A stretch of 64,000 nt of DNA from a virus: IMG/VR virus record IMGVR_UViG_3300035698_008372, positions 1-64,000 of that record. The stretch is one strand, 5' to 3'. Both the position numbers and the translations under genes were made by a program. Under the pieces are notes generated by a model. That model saw only the letters and a program-made list of their open reading frames with translations, searched no databases and had not been told where the DNA came from. This document shows, piece by piece, positions 34,088 to 43,442 of this stretch (position 1 is its first letter; each line of letters starts with the position of its first letter).

Positions 34088-34723
34088 ATGGCTAAGAAAA
34101 AAGCAAGTGGAGTTACAGAAATTATAATCGTATTGGATCGTTCAGGTTCAATGGGTGGTATTCGACTGGATACTATTGAAGGATTTAACAAATTTTTAGA
34201 AGATCAAAGGAAATTGGGTATCAATGGCAGAATGACATTGGCACAATTTGACGATAATTATCAGCTCGATTATGAGGGTGTGGATATCAATGATGTTAAA
34301 TATTTAGATGAATATACATACGAGCCACGGGGTATGACTGCATTATTTGATGCAGTTGGTAAAACCATTAATGACACCAAAAAAAGACTAAAAACGAATC
34401 CAGTAGATAATGTCGTATTTGTGGTGATAACAGATGGTCACGAAAACGCGAGCCAAGAGTTCAATCAAGAATCAGCATTCAAGATGATTACGGAATGTAA
34501 AGATGATAATGGCTGGGAATTTGTATTTTTAGGTGCGAATCAAGACGCTATTCAATCTGGTGGGCACATCGGCGTTAGGGCAGCAACTTCGGCCACATTT
34601 GATACATCGAATATACGCGCCGCGTATGATTCCCTTTCAAGTAATGTCAGGTCGTATAGATCAACGGGTGTTTCTGGAAGTTTGGATTGGTCGCAGGCTC
34701 AAAGGAAATCATTGGTAGAGTAG
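34088..34723 (+). CDS. von Willebrand factor A domain protein
   Basis: A 211-residue protein that is nearly all one vWA domain. The metal-ion site motif DRSGSM is near residue 18, the Thr of GMTALFDAV is near 87, and VVITDGHEN is near 119. Such domains bind Mg-dependent partners; phage examples include tellurite-resistance-like proteins of unknown role. AAAGGAG lies upstream. It converges with the minus-strand gene that follows. Confidence 0.85.
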   Translation: MAKKKASGVTEIIIVLDRSGSMGGIRLDTIEGFNKFLEDQRKLGINGRMTLAQFDDNYQLDYEGVDINDVKYLDEYTYEPRGMTALFDAVGKTINDTKKRLKTNPVDNVVFVVITDGHENASQEFNQESAFKMITECKDDNGWEFVFLGANQDAIQSGGHIGVRAATSATFDTSNIRAAYDSLSSNVRSYRSTGVSGSLDWSQAQRKSLVE

Positions 34724-34726
34724 CGG

Positions 34727-34969
34727 TTAGAAACCGTACTTGTTCCATATTTCATTGGAACGCTCGAATGTCAATCGGATATGTTCTTCGGACAAGGGGT
34801 ATCCAGAATTAAATACCGCTATAGATGCGACTGAATGGGATATATGTGCCTCCAGCCCATTCAGTTGATCTTCGGTTAGTTTATCCCTGTCCAAAGCTTT
34901 CAATTTTTCATGCAGTGTTTTTAATTTTTCTATTACTTCACTCATTTCGGCCTTTCTGGTGTTATTCAT
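34727..34969 (-). CDS. Small helical protein, the only supported minus-strand gene
   Basis: An 80-residue protein (MNNTRKAEMSEVIEKLKTLH). It is supported by its own early promoter on the minus strand (34975-35003) with the standard leader spacing. ATG 34969 is at the position where other copies carry the leader ATG; the internal ATG giving MSEVIEKL, preceded by GAAAGG, is an alternative start. Function unknown. Confidence 0.75.
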   Translation of the reverse strand: MNNTRKAEMSEVIEKLKTLHEKLKALDRDKLTEDQLNGLEAHISHSVASIAVFNSGYPLSEEHIRLTFERSNEIWNKYGF

Positions 34970-34974
34970 ACCAC

Positions 34975-35003
34975 AAGATACAAGATAAATATGACAAAGT
35001 CAA
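34975..35003 (-). promoter_or_regulatory. Minus-strand early promoter TTGACT-17-TATCTT
   Basis: On the minus strand TTGACT (35003-34998), a 17-base spacer and TATCTT (34980-34975) read exactly like the plus-strand copies. It drives the 34727-34969 gene. Confidence 0.9.
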
Positions 35004-35033
35004 CACTTTTTTCGCGTAAAATTACCTTTTTGA

Positions 35034-35041
35034 TATTTATA
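35034..35041 (+). promoter_or_regulatory. T4-type late promoter TATTTATA
   Basis: GATATTTATATGTGAATAA lies 30 bases before GTG 35071. It begins the neck and tail gene block. Confidence 0.8.
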
Positions 35042-35070
35042 TGTGAATAAACTTATTTAGGAGAAACATA

Positions 35071-35640
35071 GTGAGCTATACTTTTTATAGAGACAAAGAA
35101 TCCATTTTTGAGTGTGACGTTAAGGTAGATGGAGCAAGTCTTAGTGATACATCGGCACGATTAATTTTGACATTTGAAAATGGCCTTACAACATTGTATG
35201 AGGGTACAGTTAAAATATCAGGGGATTGCGAGATTAAAATTCCGGCTATTAAGGAAAAATTAACTGAATCTGAAGTGGGCGCCGCGACATTGGAAGTCAT
35301 AGCAGAATCCACAGTTTTCAAACCGTGGACATCGGATTTTACATTAAAGCGGAGCAAAATTGTCACAGTCGAAGTTGCCGACAAAAAGAAGACTCCTTCA
35401 AAACCAAAATTATCGGTTGAAGTAAAGCGGCCGGGACAACACAAAGATGAAATAATATTGGAAAAAATCCAAGAAATGTTGGCGTCAACAAAGAAAACCC
35501 AATTAAGAGAATTGGTCAGAGAATTTAAGGGTATAGATATGTCCAGAGATGCCCAAAAGTGGTTAAAGCGTGTATTGCCTAATGACAAAACACATACGTC
35601 ATCATTGATTGGTAAACTATACGATTCACTAAGTAAATAG
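35071..35640 (+). CDS. Conserved T4-like virion-region protein, unknown function
   Basis: A 189-residue protein from GTG (MSYTFYRDKESIFECDVKVD) with GGAG 7 bases upstream. A beta-rich N-terminal domain with GAATLEVIAESTVFKPW resembles a conserved hypothetical family of marine T4-like phages. The basic C-terminal half (LRELVREFKGIDMSRDAQKW) is helical. Position just before the neck genes suggests a structural or assembly role. Confidence 0.65.
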   Translation: MSYTFYRDKESIFECDVKVDGASLSDTSARLILTFENGLTTLYEGTVKISGDCEIKIPAIKEKLTESEVGAATLEVIAESTVFKPWTSDFTLKRSKIVTVEVADKKKTPSKPKLSVEVKRPGQHKDEIILEKIQEMLASTKKTQLRELVREFKGIDMSRDAQKWLKRVLPNDKTHTSSLIGKLYDSLSK

Positions 35641-35651
35641 GAGAATATATA

Positions 35652-36818
35652 ATGGCCGATTTATTACCAATAGCAATATGACCTGGTAGTGGTTCTGCGG
35701 TAAGCGGTTCAACTCCATACGGATTTTACGATGGGGATACATCTTTTCAATCGGATGCACCCAAGTTCGCCAATTGGTCGGCTAGAACAATGGGATATCC
35801 TATTGTGGAAATTGAGATGCAGGATATTAACTTTTATGCGGCATTTGAAGATTCAGTAAATGAATATTCATCCCATGTGAATCAAATCAATATTAGGGAC
35901 AATCTGTTACATTTACAGGGTCAACCAACAAGTTCAAATATTAGTCAAAATGTGGTGACTCCCACATTGAGTAGGACTGTATTTCTATCACAGCAGTATG
36001 GTTCTGAAACAGGGGCAGGTGGGTTTGTCGATTGGAAAATGGGGCATATCACAGCGACTCCACTTACAAATGAATATGATTTAAATGTGTTATATGCTGA
36101 CGTATCAGAAAGTGGTGCGGCTATTGAGGTCAAGAGGGTATTTCATGATGGAACACCCGCTATCACGCGTTATTTTGACCCCTACGCTGGAACAGGTGCC
36201 GGATCGTATAACATGATGGATAACTTTGGTTGGGGAAATATGACCCCAGCCGTTCAATTTATGATGATGCCCATTTATGCGGATTTATTGAGAATTCAGG
36301 CTATCGAATTTAACGATCAAATCAGAAAAAGTGCATATCACTTTGAGATAAGAAATAACAAATTGAAACTATTTCCAATACCAACTCAATATTTTGAGGT
36401 ATGGTTTGAATATATAGTAAGGGCTGACAGGGATGGTGCACTGGTAGCACCTTATGGTGAAACCACCACTGGTAAAATATCCGATTACTCCAATATACCA
36501 TATAACAACATGACATACGCTTCAATCAATTCGGTTGGTAGACAATGGATACGCAAGTATGCTCTTGCTAGTGCAAGGGAAATATTGGGTGATATCCGAA
36601 GCAAATTTGGGTCAATCCCAATTCCAAATTCAGAAGTTCAGTTGGATGGTGAAACCATGCGAGCAGAGGCAATTGCCGAAAAAGAGCGGCTTGTTACTGA
36701 GTTAAGGGAAACATTGGAGGCAATTAGTAGGAAAGCACTAATGGAAGCTGATAAAGAAGAAGCAGAAAATTTACAGGATAAACTAAACAAGATTCCGATT
36801 CACATTTACATAGGATAA
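35652..36818 (+). CDS. Neck protein (gp13-like)
   Basis: A 388-residue head-completion protein that would join the filled head to the tail. The N-terminus up to residue 46 is recovered only by reading TGA 35679 as Trp (LLPIAIWPGSGSAVSGSTPY). Conserved segments are GYPIVEIEMQDINFYAAFED and the ending NKIPIHIYIG. GGAG precedes the start at 35652. It is followed by a gp14-like gene, matching T4 order. Confidence 0.8.
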
Positions 36819-36822
36819 TATT

Positions 36823-37308
36823 ATGACAGGTAGATTTATGACAGGTCGGGATTTGAAACTCTTTGATCGGATCAATAAAGAATTAATAGGTGATTTAGGC
36901 CAAGCAAAACCCGGTTGGATAAATCAGACTGCCATATTATATAAGGTATCCGTAAGCGATACCAAAGTGGATATGTACGGAGAAAGCTCGGATGGTAAAG
37001 TATGGAAATCGGGGGTAGAATTTGCATGTCTCATTGACGCCGAAGATTTCGATTGGAGTAATGAAGCATACGGTACTGATGAGGGGCAAAATGTGTCATT
37101 CTATCTAATGAGGGATGCACTGGTACAGGCCAGCATTGTACCACAACAGGGCGATATATTTGAATGGAATTTCGGATATTTTGAGATAAACGGGATCAAT
37201 GAAAATCAACTTATATATGGGGATGTAGAAAACAATTGGTCGGCTGGATATTCTTGTCATAGGATAAGAAAATCCAATGTGAACATCGAAAGAGTTAGGA
37301 GCAATTAA
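36823..37308 (+). CDS. Neck protein (gp14-like)
   Basis: A 161-residue protein (MTGRFMTGRDLKLFDRINKE, ILYKVSVSDTKVDMYGES). The motifs and position match gp14-type neck proteins, although it is shorter than T4 gp14 (256 residues). A second in-frame ATG at 36838 is possible. It overlaps the next leader gene by one base. Confidence 0.7.
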   Translation: MTGRFMTGRDLKLFDRINKELIGDLGQAKPGWINQTAILYKVSVSDTKVDMYGESSDGKVWKSGVEFACLIDAEDFDWSNEAYGTDEGQNVSFYLMRDALVQASIVPQQGDIFEWNFGYFEINGINENQLIYGDVENNWSAGYSCHRIRKSNVNIERVRSN

Positions 37309-37793
37309 TGAAAAAATCAGAATTAAGACAGATGATAAGAGAAGAAATTCAGAAATTAACTGAAGGGCAAGTAAAAATTTGGAAATCTCCTCAAGGTGTG
37401 CTAAGACGAAATAAAGATTGGTCATACTCTGTTTTCAAATCTATGGATGATATGGACGCAAATAAAGCGGTTTTGTCAAATGTTAGCATGGACGACTTGG
37501 CTTCATGGGGAGCTAAAAACAAGAAACAATTTAAGGCTATGGGATTGAGTGGGTTCACCGAATCTATAACCGAAGAAGTCAAAGAACCACCATTGATAAC
37601 CAAAATTCGGTGGATTGTGGACAATAAGCAATTCAAAAAAATTAACGGACAAGTGGTTGATGCTTTCACCGCACAACACGTAATTCAGGTGTACGATGCG
37701 CTTGGTGATAAAAACAAAGAGCAATTTGGCAAGATGAAATTAGAACCTATGGTTAACCTTACATGGAAACTATTTAAAAAGGTAGGAAAATAG
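37308..37793 (+). CDS. Leader-bearing putative internal capsid protein
   Basis: A 161-residue protein starting MKKSELRQMIREEIQKLTE and then G, an LTE-G site. A repeated short domain (NKDWSYSVFKSMDDMD, ESITEEVKEP) and a helical C-terminus follow. It sits among neck genes rather than the prohead cluster, which suggests the leader family is not tied to one locus. Function unknown. Confidence 0.7.
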   Translation: MKKSELRQMIREEIQKLTEGQVKIWKSPQGVLRRNKDWSYSVFKSMDDMDANKAVLSNVSMDDLASWGAKNKKQFKAMGLSGFTESITEEVKEPPLITKIRWIVDNKQFKKINGQVVDAFTAQHVIQVYDALGDKNKEQFGKMKLEPMVNLTWKLFKKVGK

Positions 37794-37794
37794 T

Positions 37795-38025
37795 ATGAAA
37801 AAATCAGAATTAAGACAAATAATTAGAGAAGAAATTCAGAAATTGGATGAAAAGGCTTTTGACAAACCCAAATATATTCGACACATCAATGTGCCCCCTA
37901 ATAATATCAATGTGATATTATACAATGATAGAATCCAAATCGTCGGCGGCCACACTGGTTATGAAGAATATATTATGATTGACGAATTGCCCGATCTTAT
38001 AAAAGCACTTAAAAAAATAAAATAG
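37795..38025 (+). CDS. Leader-bearing putative internal capsid protein
   Basis: A 76-residue protein starting MKKSELRQIIREEIQKLDE. The rest is a small beta-rich domain (NVILYNDRIQIVGGHTGYEE). The preceding leader gene ends two bases upstream, so the two look like a tandem pair. Function unknown. Confidence 0.7.
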   Translation: MKKSELRQIIREEIQKLDEKAFDKPKYIRHINVPPNNINVILYNDRIQIVGGHTGYEEYIMIDELPDLIKALKKIK

Positions 38026-38034
38026 GAATAAAAC

Positions 38035-38829
38035 ATGGCAACTCGGACAAAACCACAACCTCGGTCTGAAAGACAAACTAAAGGTCGGGTAGTAAATAGG
38101 GCAGAACAAACAACTCGTAAAGGTGATACAAGTCCAAATGTATCTATAGGGTTAATGGATATTGATGCCGCAATTATGTACTACTTTCAGGAAGTGATAA
38201 AACCAACAGTTGTTGATAACGGAGAACAAGTTAATGTTCCAGTTATATACGCCAACCCCGAAAGGTGGAAAGCGGCACAAGTTGACGGTTTTATGAGGGA
38301 CAACAAACGCCAAATTATTATTCCAGCTATAGCATTCCGCAGAACTGGGGTTGAAAAAGACGACTCAATGCCGGTGGATAAACTGGATGCCAACGACCCA
38401 AAACTACATTACACATTTGAAAAGAAATATACACAAAAGAACAGATACAGTAATTTTTCTGTATTACAGGGTGCCCTACCGCAACGAGAATACTACAATG
38501 TAGTTATGCCAGATTATGTTACATTAAACTATGAATGCACATTGTGGACAACTTATACAGAACAGATGAATACACTTGTTGAAAAGATAAACTATACTGA
38601 TGGAGCTTATTGGGGTGAACCAAGCAAGTTTAAGTTTCGTACAGAATTGAGTGGTTTTGATGACGCAAGTGAATATGACGACGGGGAACGCAAAATTAAA
38701 ATGGGTTTTACACTCACAGTTAAAGGTTATTTGATACCAGAATCGTTCAATGATTATATAACTACAATCAGAACATATTCACCCAAAACAATCAATATGG
38801 GTGTATCTTTTAAGGAAAATATAACTTAA
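38035..38829 (+). CDS. Tail terminator / sheath stabiliser (gp15-like)
   Basis: A 264-residue protein. The segment NVPVIYANPERWKAAQVDGF, then IIIPAIAFRR, matches T4-like gp15/gp3-type tail completion proteins. These cap the tail and stabilise the sheath at the head-proximal end. Its location after neck genes and before the sheath fits. I cannot separate gp15 from gp3 by eye. Confidence 0.75.
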   Translation: MATRTKPQPRSERQTKGRVVNRAEQTTRKGDTSPNVSIGLMDIDAAIMYYFQEVIKPTVVDNGEQVNVPVIYANPERWKAAQVDGFMRDNKRQIIIPAIAFRRTGVEKDDSMPVDKLDANDPKLHYTFEKKYTQKNRYSNFSVLQGALPQREYYNVVMPDYVTLNYECTLWTTYTEQMNTLVEKINYTDGAYWGEPSKFKFRTELSGFDDASEYDDGERKIKMGFTLTVKGYLIPESFNDYITTIRTYSPKTINMGVSFKENIT

Positions 38830-38931
38830 ACTAAAAAAAATTAACAAAACAGCGAGTTTTGGTAATACTGCTTGATATATATTATTAAAGCAGTAATAAA
38901 AACAGTTACTAAATAAACAAGGAGAAAAGTT
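38830..38931 (+). promoter_or_regulatory. Intergenic region with late-like promoter
   Basis: A 102-base AT-rich gap. GATATATATTATTAAAG near 38875 resembles the late core loosely, and AAGGAG lies 8 bases before ATG 38932. No gene seen. Confidence 0.4.
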
Positions 38932-39225
38932 ATGACTGAAGTAGATGCAAAGATTAAATTTTCAGAAGAGGAAATGGAATCATTAAAGGGATTAAGTTCT
39001 GGATACCAAGCGATCCAGTTTGAGTTTGGACAATTACGAATTAGGAAGATGGCGCTTAAAGCTGAATTGGATGGAGTTGAACTTCGTGGTGACGAACTAG
39101 AAAACGAATATCGCAAACAACAAGAAACCGAACAAACTCTAGTTAAAGAATTAACAGACAAGTACGGCCCAGGTACTCTTAATCCAGAGACGGGCGAATT
39201 TATGCCCACACCAACAGAAGGATAA
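38932..39225 (+). CDS. Small coiled-coil protein upstream of sheath
   Basis: A 97-residue acidic protein, mostly coiled coil (YQAIQFEFGQLRIRKMALKA, QETEQTLVKELTDKYGPGTL). It could be a sheath assembly factor by position. No family recognised with confidence. Confidence 0.6.
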   Translation: MTEVDAKIKFSEEEMESLKGLSSGYQAIQFEFGQLRIRKMALKAELDGVELRGDELENEYRKQQETEQTLVKELTDKYGPGTLNPETGEFMPTPTEG

Positions 39226-39251
39226 TATCCTTATAAATTAGGAGAATACAA

Positions 39252-41630
39252 ATGGCCGAAAGAATAGTTTCCCCCGGTGTTTTCACCAACGAAACTGATC
39301 TATCGTTTCTTCCACAAGGAATTTCCGAAATCGGTGCCGCAATTGTTGGGCCTACAGTAAAAGGGCCAGCATTTGTACCAACCGTTATTCGAAGTTTCCA
39401 GCAGTTTGAGGAAGTTTTCGGTACGACTGATAATCGTTATTATACACCGTATGCAGTAGAACAATATTTAAGAAGCGCGGGGTCAGTGACCATCGTTCGC
39501 GTTCTTGGATTAGGAGGATATAGTTCAGATTATGTCGCTCTTCAAATATCAAGTTCCGATGGAACTAAAACAGTGGCAGTCATTGCACCATCTCGTGGTG
39601 GATTGAATGGACTGGGAGATTTATCCGCAAGTACAATTACTGGCGACTGATCTTCAGCTACACTAACATTGTCTGGATCGGATACAACCGTAGCGTCATA
39701 CGCGATTTCATTCAATACCGGCAGTGCAAATTACATTGAAAATGTGATAAGCTCTAGTCCACAGGTTCAAACTTCTGGACAAACCACATTGGCCGGATAT
39801 CTTTACAAAAATTACAAAACATATCAATCTAGTCAGGGTCTTGATTCTAACGCTTCCGCTTCAGTGGCAAGTGGTACTATGAATTTTGCTTTTGATGCGA
39901 CATCTGCAACTGCAGTTGATAATTTAGCTGGGTACACCCCATCTATCCAATCACAGTTAATCAATGGGTCGAGATACAATCTATTTCAGATTTATACTCG
40001 TTCTCATGGGACAGATGTTAATAGTAAATATGTTGTAGTAATTGCAAATGTGAAATCCGCCGCGACTGTTCCGGGTAGCAATTTCGGATCATTTTCATTA
40101 CAAGTTCGCAAGATTGATCAAGTGGCTTGGAAACAAAAGAATGAGACAGTAGTGGAATCGTGGGATGATCTAAATTTCAATCCTACAAGCACTAATTACT
40201 TCGCACGTGTCATTGGTGACAGGTATGCGGATATTGATAACAATGGTAAATTGACATATAACGGTGACTGGCCTAACAAGTCCAATCACATTTATATTAG
40301 AAATTACTCAGCTATTGCCGATGGTTCGGTTCCTGTAACAGTAGTCCCAATGGGATTTGCAGCTGCAAGTGTAACTGATCCAACTACAACAGCTGTACCA
40401 GTGGCGTCATATTTAACCGCACAGGTGAATCCAGATACCAATGTATTTAACTCATCATATTACTATGGTTGGGATAATTCAAAGGATGATAATCGCCAAT
40501 ATCTAGCGCCAGTGCCAAATTCAGCAGGCGTTGGTAACAACGTATCAATGAGTTTAGAAGATATGACTGGTGATGATGCAGCTAGTACCACTGGAAATAC
40601 ATACGCGAGTTCAAGTCAATATATTACATTGACAAATTCAAACATCAAACAGCGTCAATTTGGAGTTCCATTCCAAGGAGCGTTCGATGGTGATAATCCG
40701 GCAAATCCAAAATCGGTCGGTGTGAATATTTCTTCCGCCAACACGATGGGATTCAATCTCACTGATAGTACGACAAGTGGGTCAGTTGCTTACAAAAAGG
40801 CTATTAACGCCGTAAGTAATCCAGATGAATTTGATATCAATATGTTGGTAACTCCAGGTATTATCCACAAGTGGCATAGTATAATTACAAACCATGCCAT
40901 TGACAAAATGGAAGCTAGGGGTGATGCATTTTATGTATTGGACTCGGCTGATATTGATGACGGTATTGATGATGTAACTGATACTATTAGTGCATTAGAT
41001 ACAAATTATGCGGCAACATATTACCCTTGGGTTAAAATTGCCGATAGAAACACTTCACTTCCAGTATGGGTTCCACCAGGAATCGTATTACCGGGTGTAA
41101 TTGCTTATACTGATAGGGTATCCCACGAATGGTTTGCACCAGCAGGTCTAAATCGTGGTGGTCTTACTACAGTTCTTGAAGCAAAAACACGCTTGACACA
41201 TGATGAACGTGATACCCTTTATGAAAATAGAGTTAATCCAATCGCTTCATTCCCAGCACAGGGCGTGGTGGTCTGGGGTCAAAAGACCCTTCAGGCATTA
41301 CCTTCTGCATTGGATCGTGTTAATGTGAGGCGTCTATTAATTAAACTGAAGAAATATATTGCTTCAACATCAAGATACTTGGTATTCGAACAGAACAATT
41401 CTGCAACAAGAACGAGATTTCTAAATATGGTTAATCCATTCTTAGAATCCGTACAGCAGAACAGTGGTTTGACTGCATTTCAAGTTGTGATGGACGAGAC
41501 GAATAATACTCCAGATGTGATTGATAGGAACAAGCTGGTTGGCCAGATTTTTATCCAACCGACTCGGACTGCAGAATTTATAGTCCTTGATTTTATTGTT
41601 GTTCCAACGGGTGCAACTTTTCCTTCATAA
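39252..41630 (+). CDS. Tail sheath protein (gp18-like)
   Basis: A 792-residue contractile sheath subunit. The N-terminus (ERIVSPGVFTNETDLSFLPQ, IGAAIVGPTVKGPAFVPT) and the C-terminus (PTRTAEFIVLDFIVVPTGATF) are typical. TGA 39648 is read as Trp (ITGDWSSATLTLSGS), joining two parts. GGAG lies 9 bases upstream. It is larger than T4 gp18 (659 residues), with extra material in the middle. A terminator follows at about 41653. Confidence 0.95.
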
Positions 41631-41652
41631 AATAACAGTAAAATAAACCTAA

Positions 41653-41678
41653 AAAGCCCTCGATTTATCGGGGGTTTT
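41653..41678 (+). terminator. Rho-independent terminator after sheath gene
   Basis: AAAAGCCCTCGA and TCGGGGGTTTT form an imperfect hairpin with a TTTA loop, followed by TTTTG. Confidence 0.75.
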
Positions 41679-41745
41679 GTGTATCTGGTTTATAATTATT
41701 ATTAGTAATTGGTGGTATGGGTTGGTAATAAATAAAGGAATGATA

Positions 41746-43374
41746 ATGGGTAGAAATATGGATAGTTCAAAGTGGGAAATTAGAAAATGCAAAATGTGCA
41801 GTAATGAATTTAAAGTGTATAAAATACAGAAAAAGACGATGTGTTCATCAGATTGCCGTAAAAAATGGAATTTATTGCCTAAAAATATAGAACATAAACG
41901 AAAAAAATCTATTGAATCGCAAATGGAAAAATATGGAAAATTATTTTACCAGACTGAAGAATTTCAACAAAAAACGAAAAAAATCAAGTTGGAAAAGTAT
42001 GGTGATGAAAATTATGTAAATGTGGAAAAAGGTAAAAAAACCAAGTTGGAAAAGTATGGTGATGAAAATTACAATAACAGGGATAAGTTTAAAGATACGA
42101 TGATTGAAATATTCGGTGGAATAGGCCTACAAAGGCCCGATGTATTGGGGGCGGCTAAGAGGGGTATGGTTGAAAAATATGGAGTGGAATATGCATTTCA
42201 AAGTGATGATATTAAAAACAAAATAAAACGAACTAATATTGGCAAGTTTGGTAAAGAAACATATTGGGGCTCCAATGTTTATAATCAAGAAATGTATAAT
42301 AAGAAAATGGAATCGTTAATTCCGATATTGGAAGAAATGAATTTGATAATGTTATCTGATTATGGTGGTAGTAAAAAAATCGTTGATGGTCATGCCAAGC
42401 ATATTAAATATGATTTTAAATGTTTAACATGTGACATGACATTCAATTACACTACAGCCAATGGCATTGTTCCAAAATGCCCGAAATGCTATGGAACCGA
42501 TGGAGGGACGTCATTCATGGAAAGGGAATTTCAAAAATATATAAGAGAATTATTACCAAATATTGAAATATATGAAAATGATAGGACTTTATTAAATGGC
42601 AAAGAATTGGATGTGTATATTCCGACTAAAAACTTGGCATTTGAATTCGATGGTTTATACTGGCATTCTGAAACCAAAAAGGATAAAAATTATCATTTAA
42701 ATAAGACTGAAAAATGTGAGAAAAATGGTGTTAGACTTATTCATATTTTTGAAGACGAATGGGTATATAAGAATGATATAGTAAAAAATAGAATTAAGCA
42801 TATAGTTGGGATTATGGATAAAAAAATATATGCTAGAAATACCAAAATTAAGGAAATTTCTGCTAAAGAAAAGGGGAAATTTCTAAATCAATTTCATGTT
42901 CAAGGCTCTGGAAAATCTAGTATTAAATTGGGAGCTTTTCATAATGATGAACTAGTCGCGGTCATGACATTTGGAAATAATAGAATTGCTCTTGGGAATA
43001 AAAACAAAGAAGGTGAATATGAATTAATCCGATTTGCTTCTAAATATTCAATAACTGGTGGCGCCAGCAAATTGCTTTCATATTTTACCAAAAATTATAA
43101 TCCGTCCAAAATTATAAGTTATTCAGATAGAAGATGGAACACTGGATTGGTGTATGAGCGAATGGGATTTAAAAAAATATCAAATGGGACACCTGGATAT
43201 TGGTATGTGAAAAATGGCCAAAGATTTCATAGATATAATTTTAGAAAGTCACTATTATCGGAAAAATTAAAGAAATTCAATGATAGTTTAACGGAATGGG
43301 AAAATATGCAATTAAATGGCTTTGATCGAATATGGGATTGTGGCAATTTTAAGTATGAAATGAATTTAAAATAA
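41746..43374 (+). CDS. Homing endonuclease-like protein (Vsr-like/EDxHD type)
   Basis: A 542-residue protein. Start ATG 41746 has AAAGG about 8 bases upstream. An N-terminal zinc-ribbon-like unit (CKMCSNEF with MCSSDC) is followed by five KYG-type repeats (KLEKYGDENYVN, KLEKYGDENYNN, MVEKYGVEYAF), a known DNA-binding repeat style. A second ribbon (CLTCDM, CPKC) precedes a nuclease-like domain (KELDVYIPTKNLAFEFDGLY, HIFEDEW) with Vsr-like character. It is flanked by terminator and promoter and separates sheath from downstream tail genes, as mobile genes do. It has no TGA. Confidence 0.75.
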   Translation: MGRNMDSSKWEIRKCKMCSNEFKVYKIQKKTMCSSDCRKKWNLLPKNIEHKRKKSIESQMEKYGKLFYQTEEFQQKTKKIKLEKYGDENYVNVEKGKKTKLEKYGDENYNNRDKFKDTMIEIFGGIGLQRPDVLGAAKRGMVEKYGVEYAFQSDDIKNKIKRTNIGKFGKETYWGSNVYNQEMYNKKMESLIPILEEMNLIMLSDYGGSKKIVDGHAKHIKYDFKCLTCDMTFNYTTANGIVPKCPKCYGTDGGTSFMEREFQKYIRELLPNIEIYENDRTLLNGKELDVYIPTKNLAFEFDGLYWHSETKKDKNYHLNKTEKCEKNGVRLIHIFEDEWVYKNDIVKNRIKHIVGIMDKKIYARNTKIKEISAKEKGKFLNQFHVQGSGKSSIKLGAFHNDELVAVMTFGNNRIALGNKNKEGEYELIRFASKYSITGGASKLLSYFTKNYNPSKIISYSDRRWNTGLVYERMGFKKISNGTPGYWYVKNGQRFHRYNFRKSLLSEKLKKFNDSLTEWENMQLNGFDRIWDCGNFKYEMNLK

Positions 43375-43387
43375 ATAAAAATAACGC

Positions 43388-43416
43388 TTGACTTTGTCAT
43401 TATTATCTTGTATCTT
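43388..43416 (+). promoter_or_regulatory. Early promoter TTGACT-17-TATCTT
   Basis: It has the standard core and spacer. The leader has ACG where other copies have ATG (CAAGTACGAAAAGAAAAGG), again arguing against a leader start. It drives DNA ligase. Confidence 0.92.
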
Positions 43417-43442
43417 CAAGTACGAAAAGAAAAGGAATATAC

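Noticed and set aside
41677-41745. Upstream extension of the endonuclease gene
   Set aside because: It would overlap the terminator and has no ribosome binding site; ATG 41746 with AAAGG fits better.
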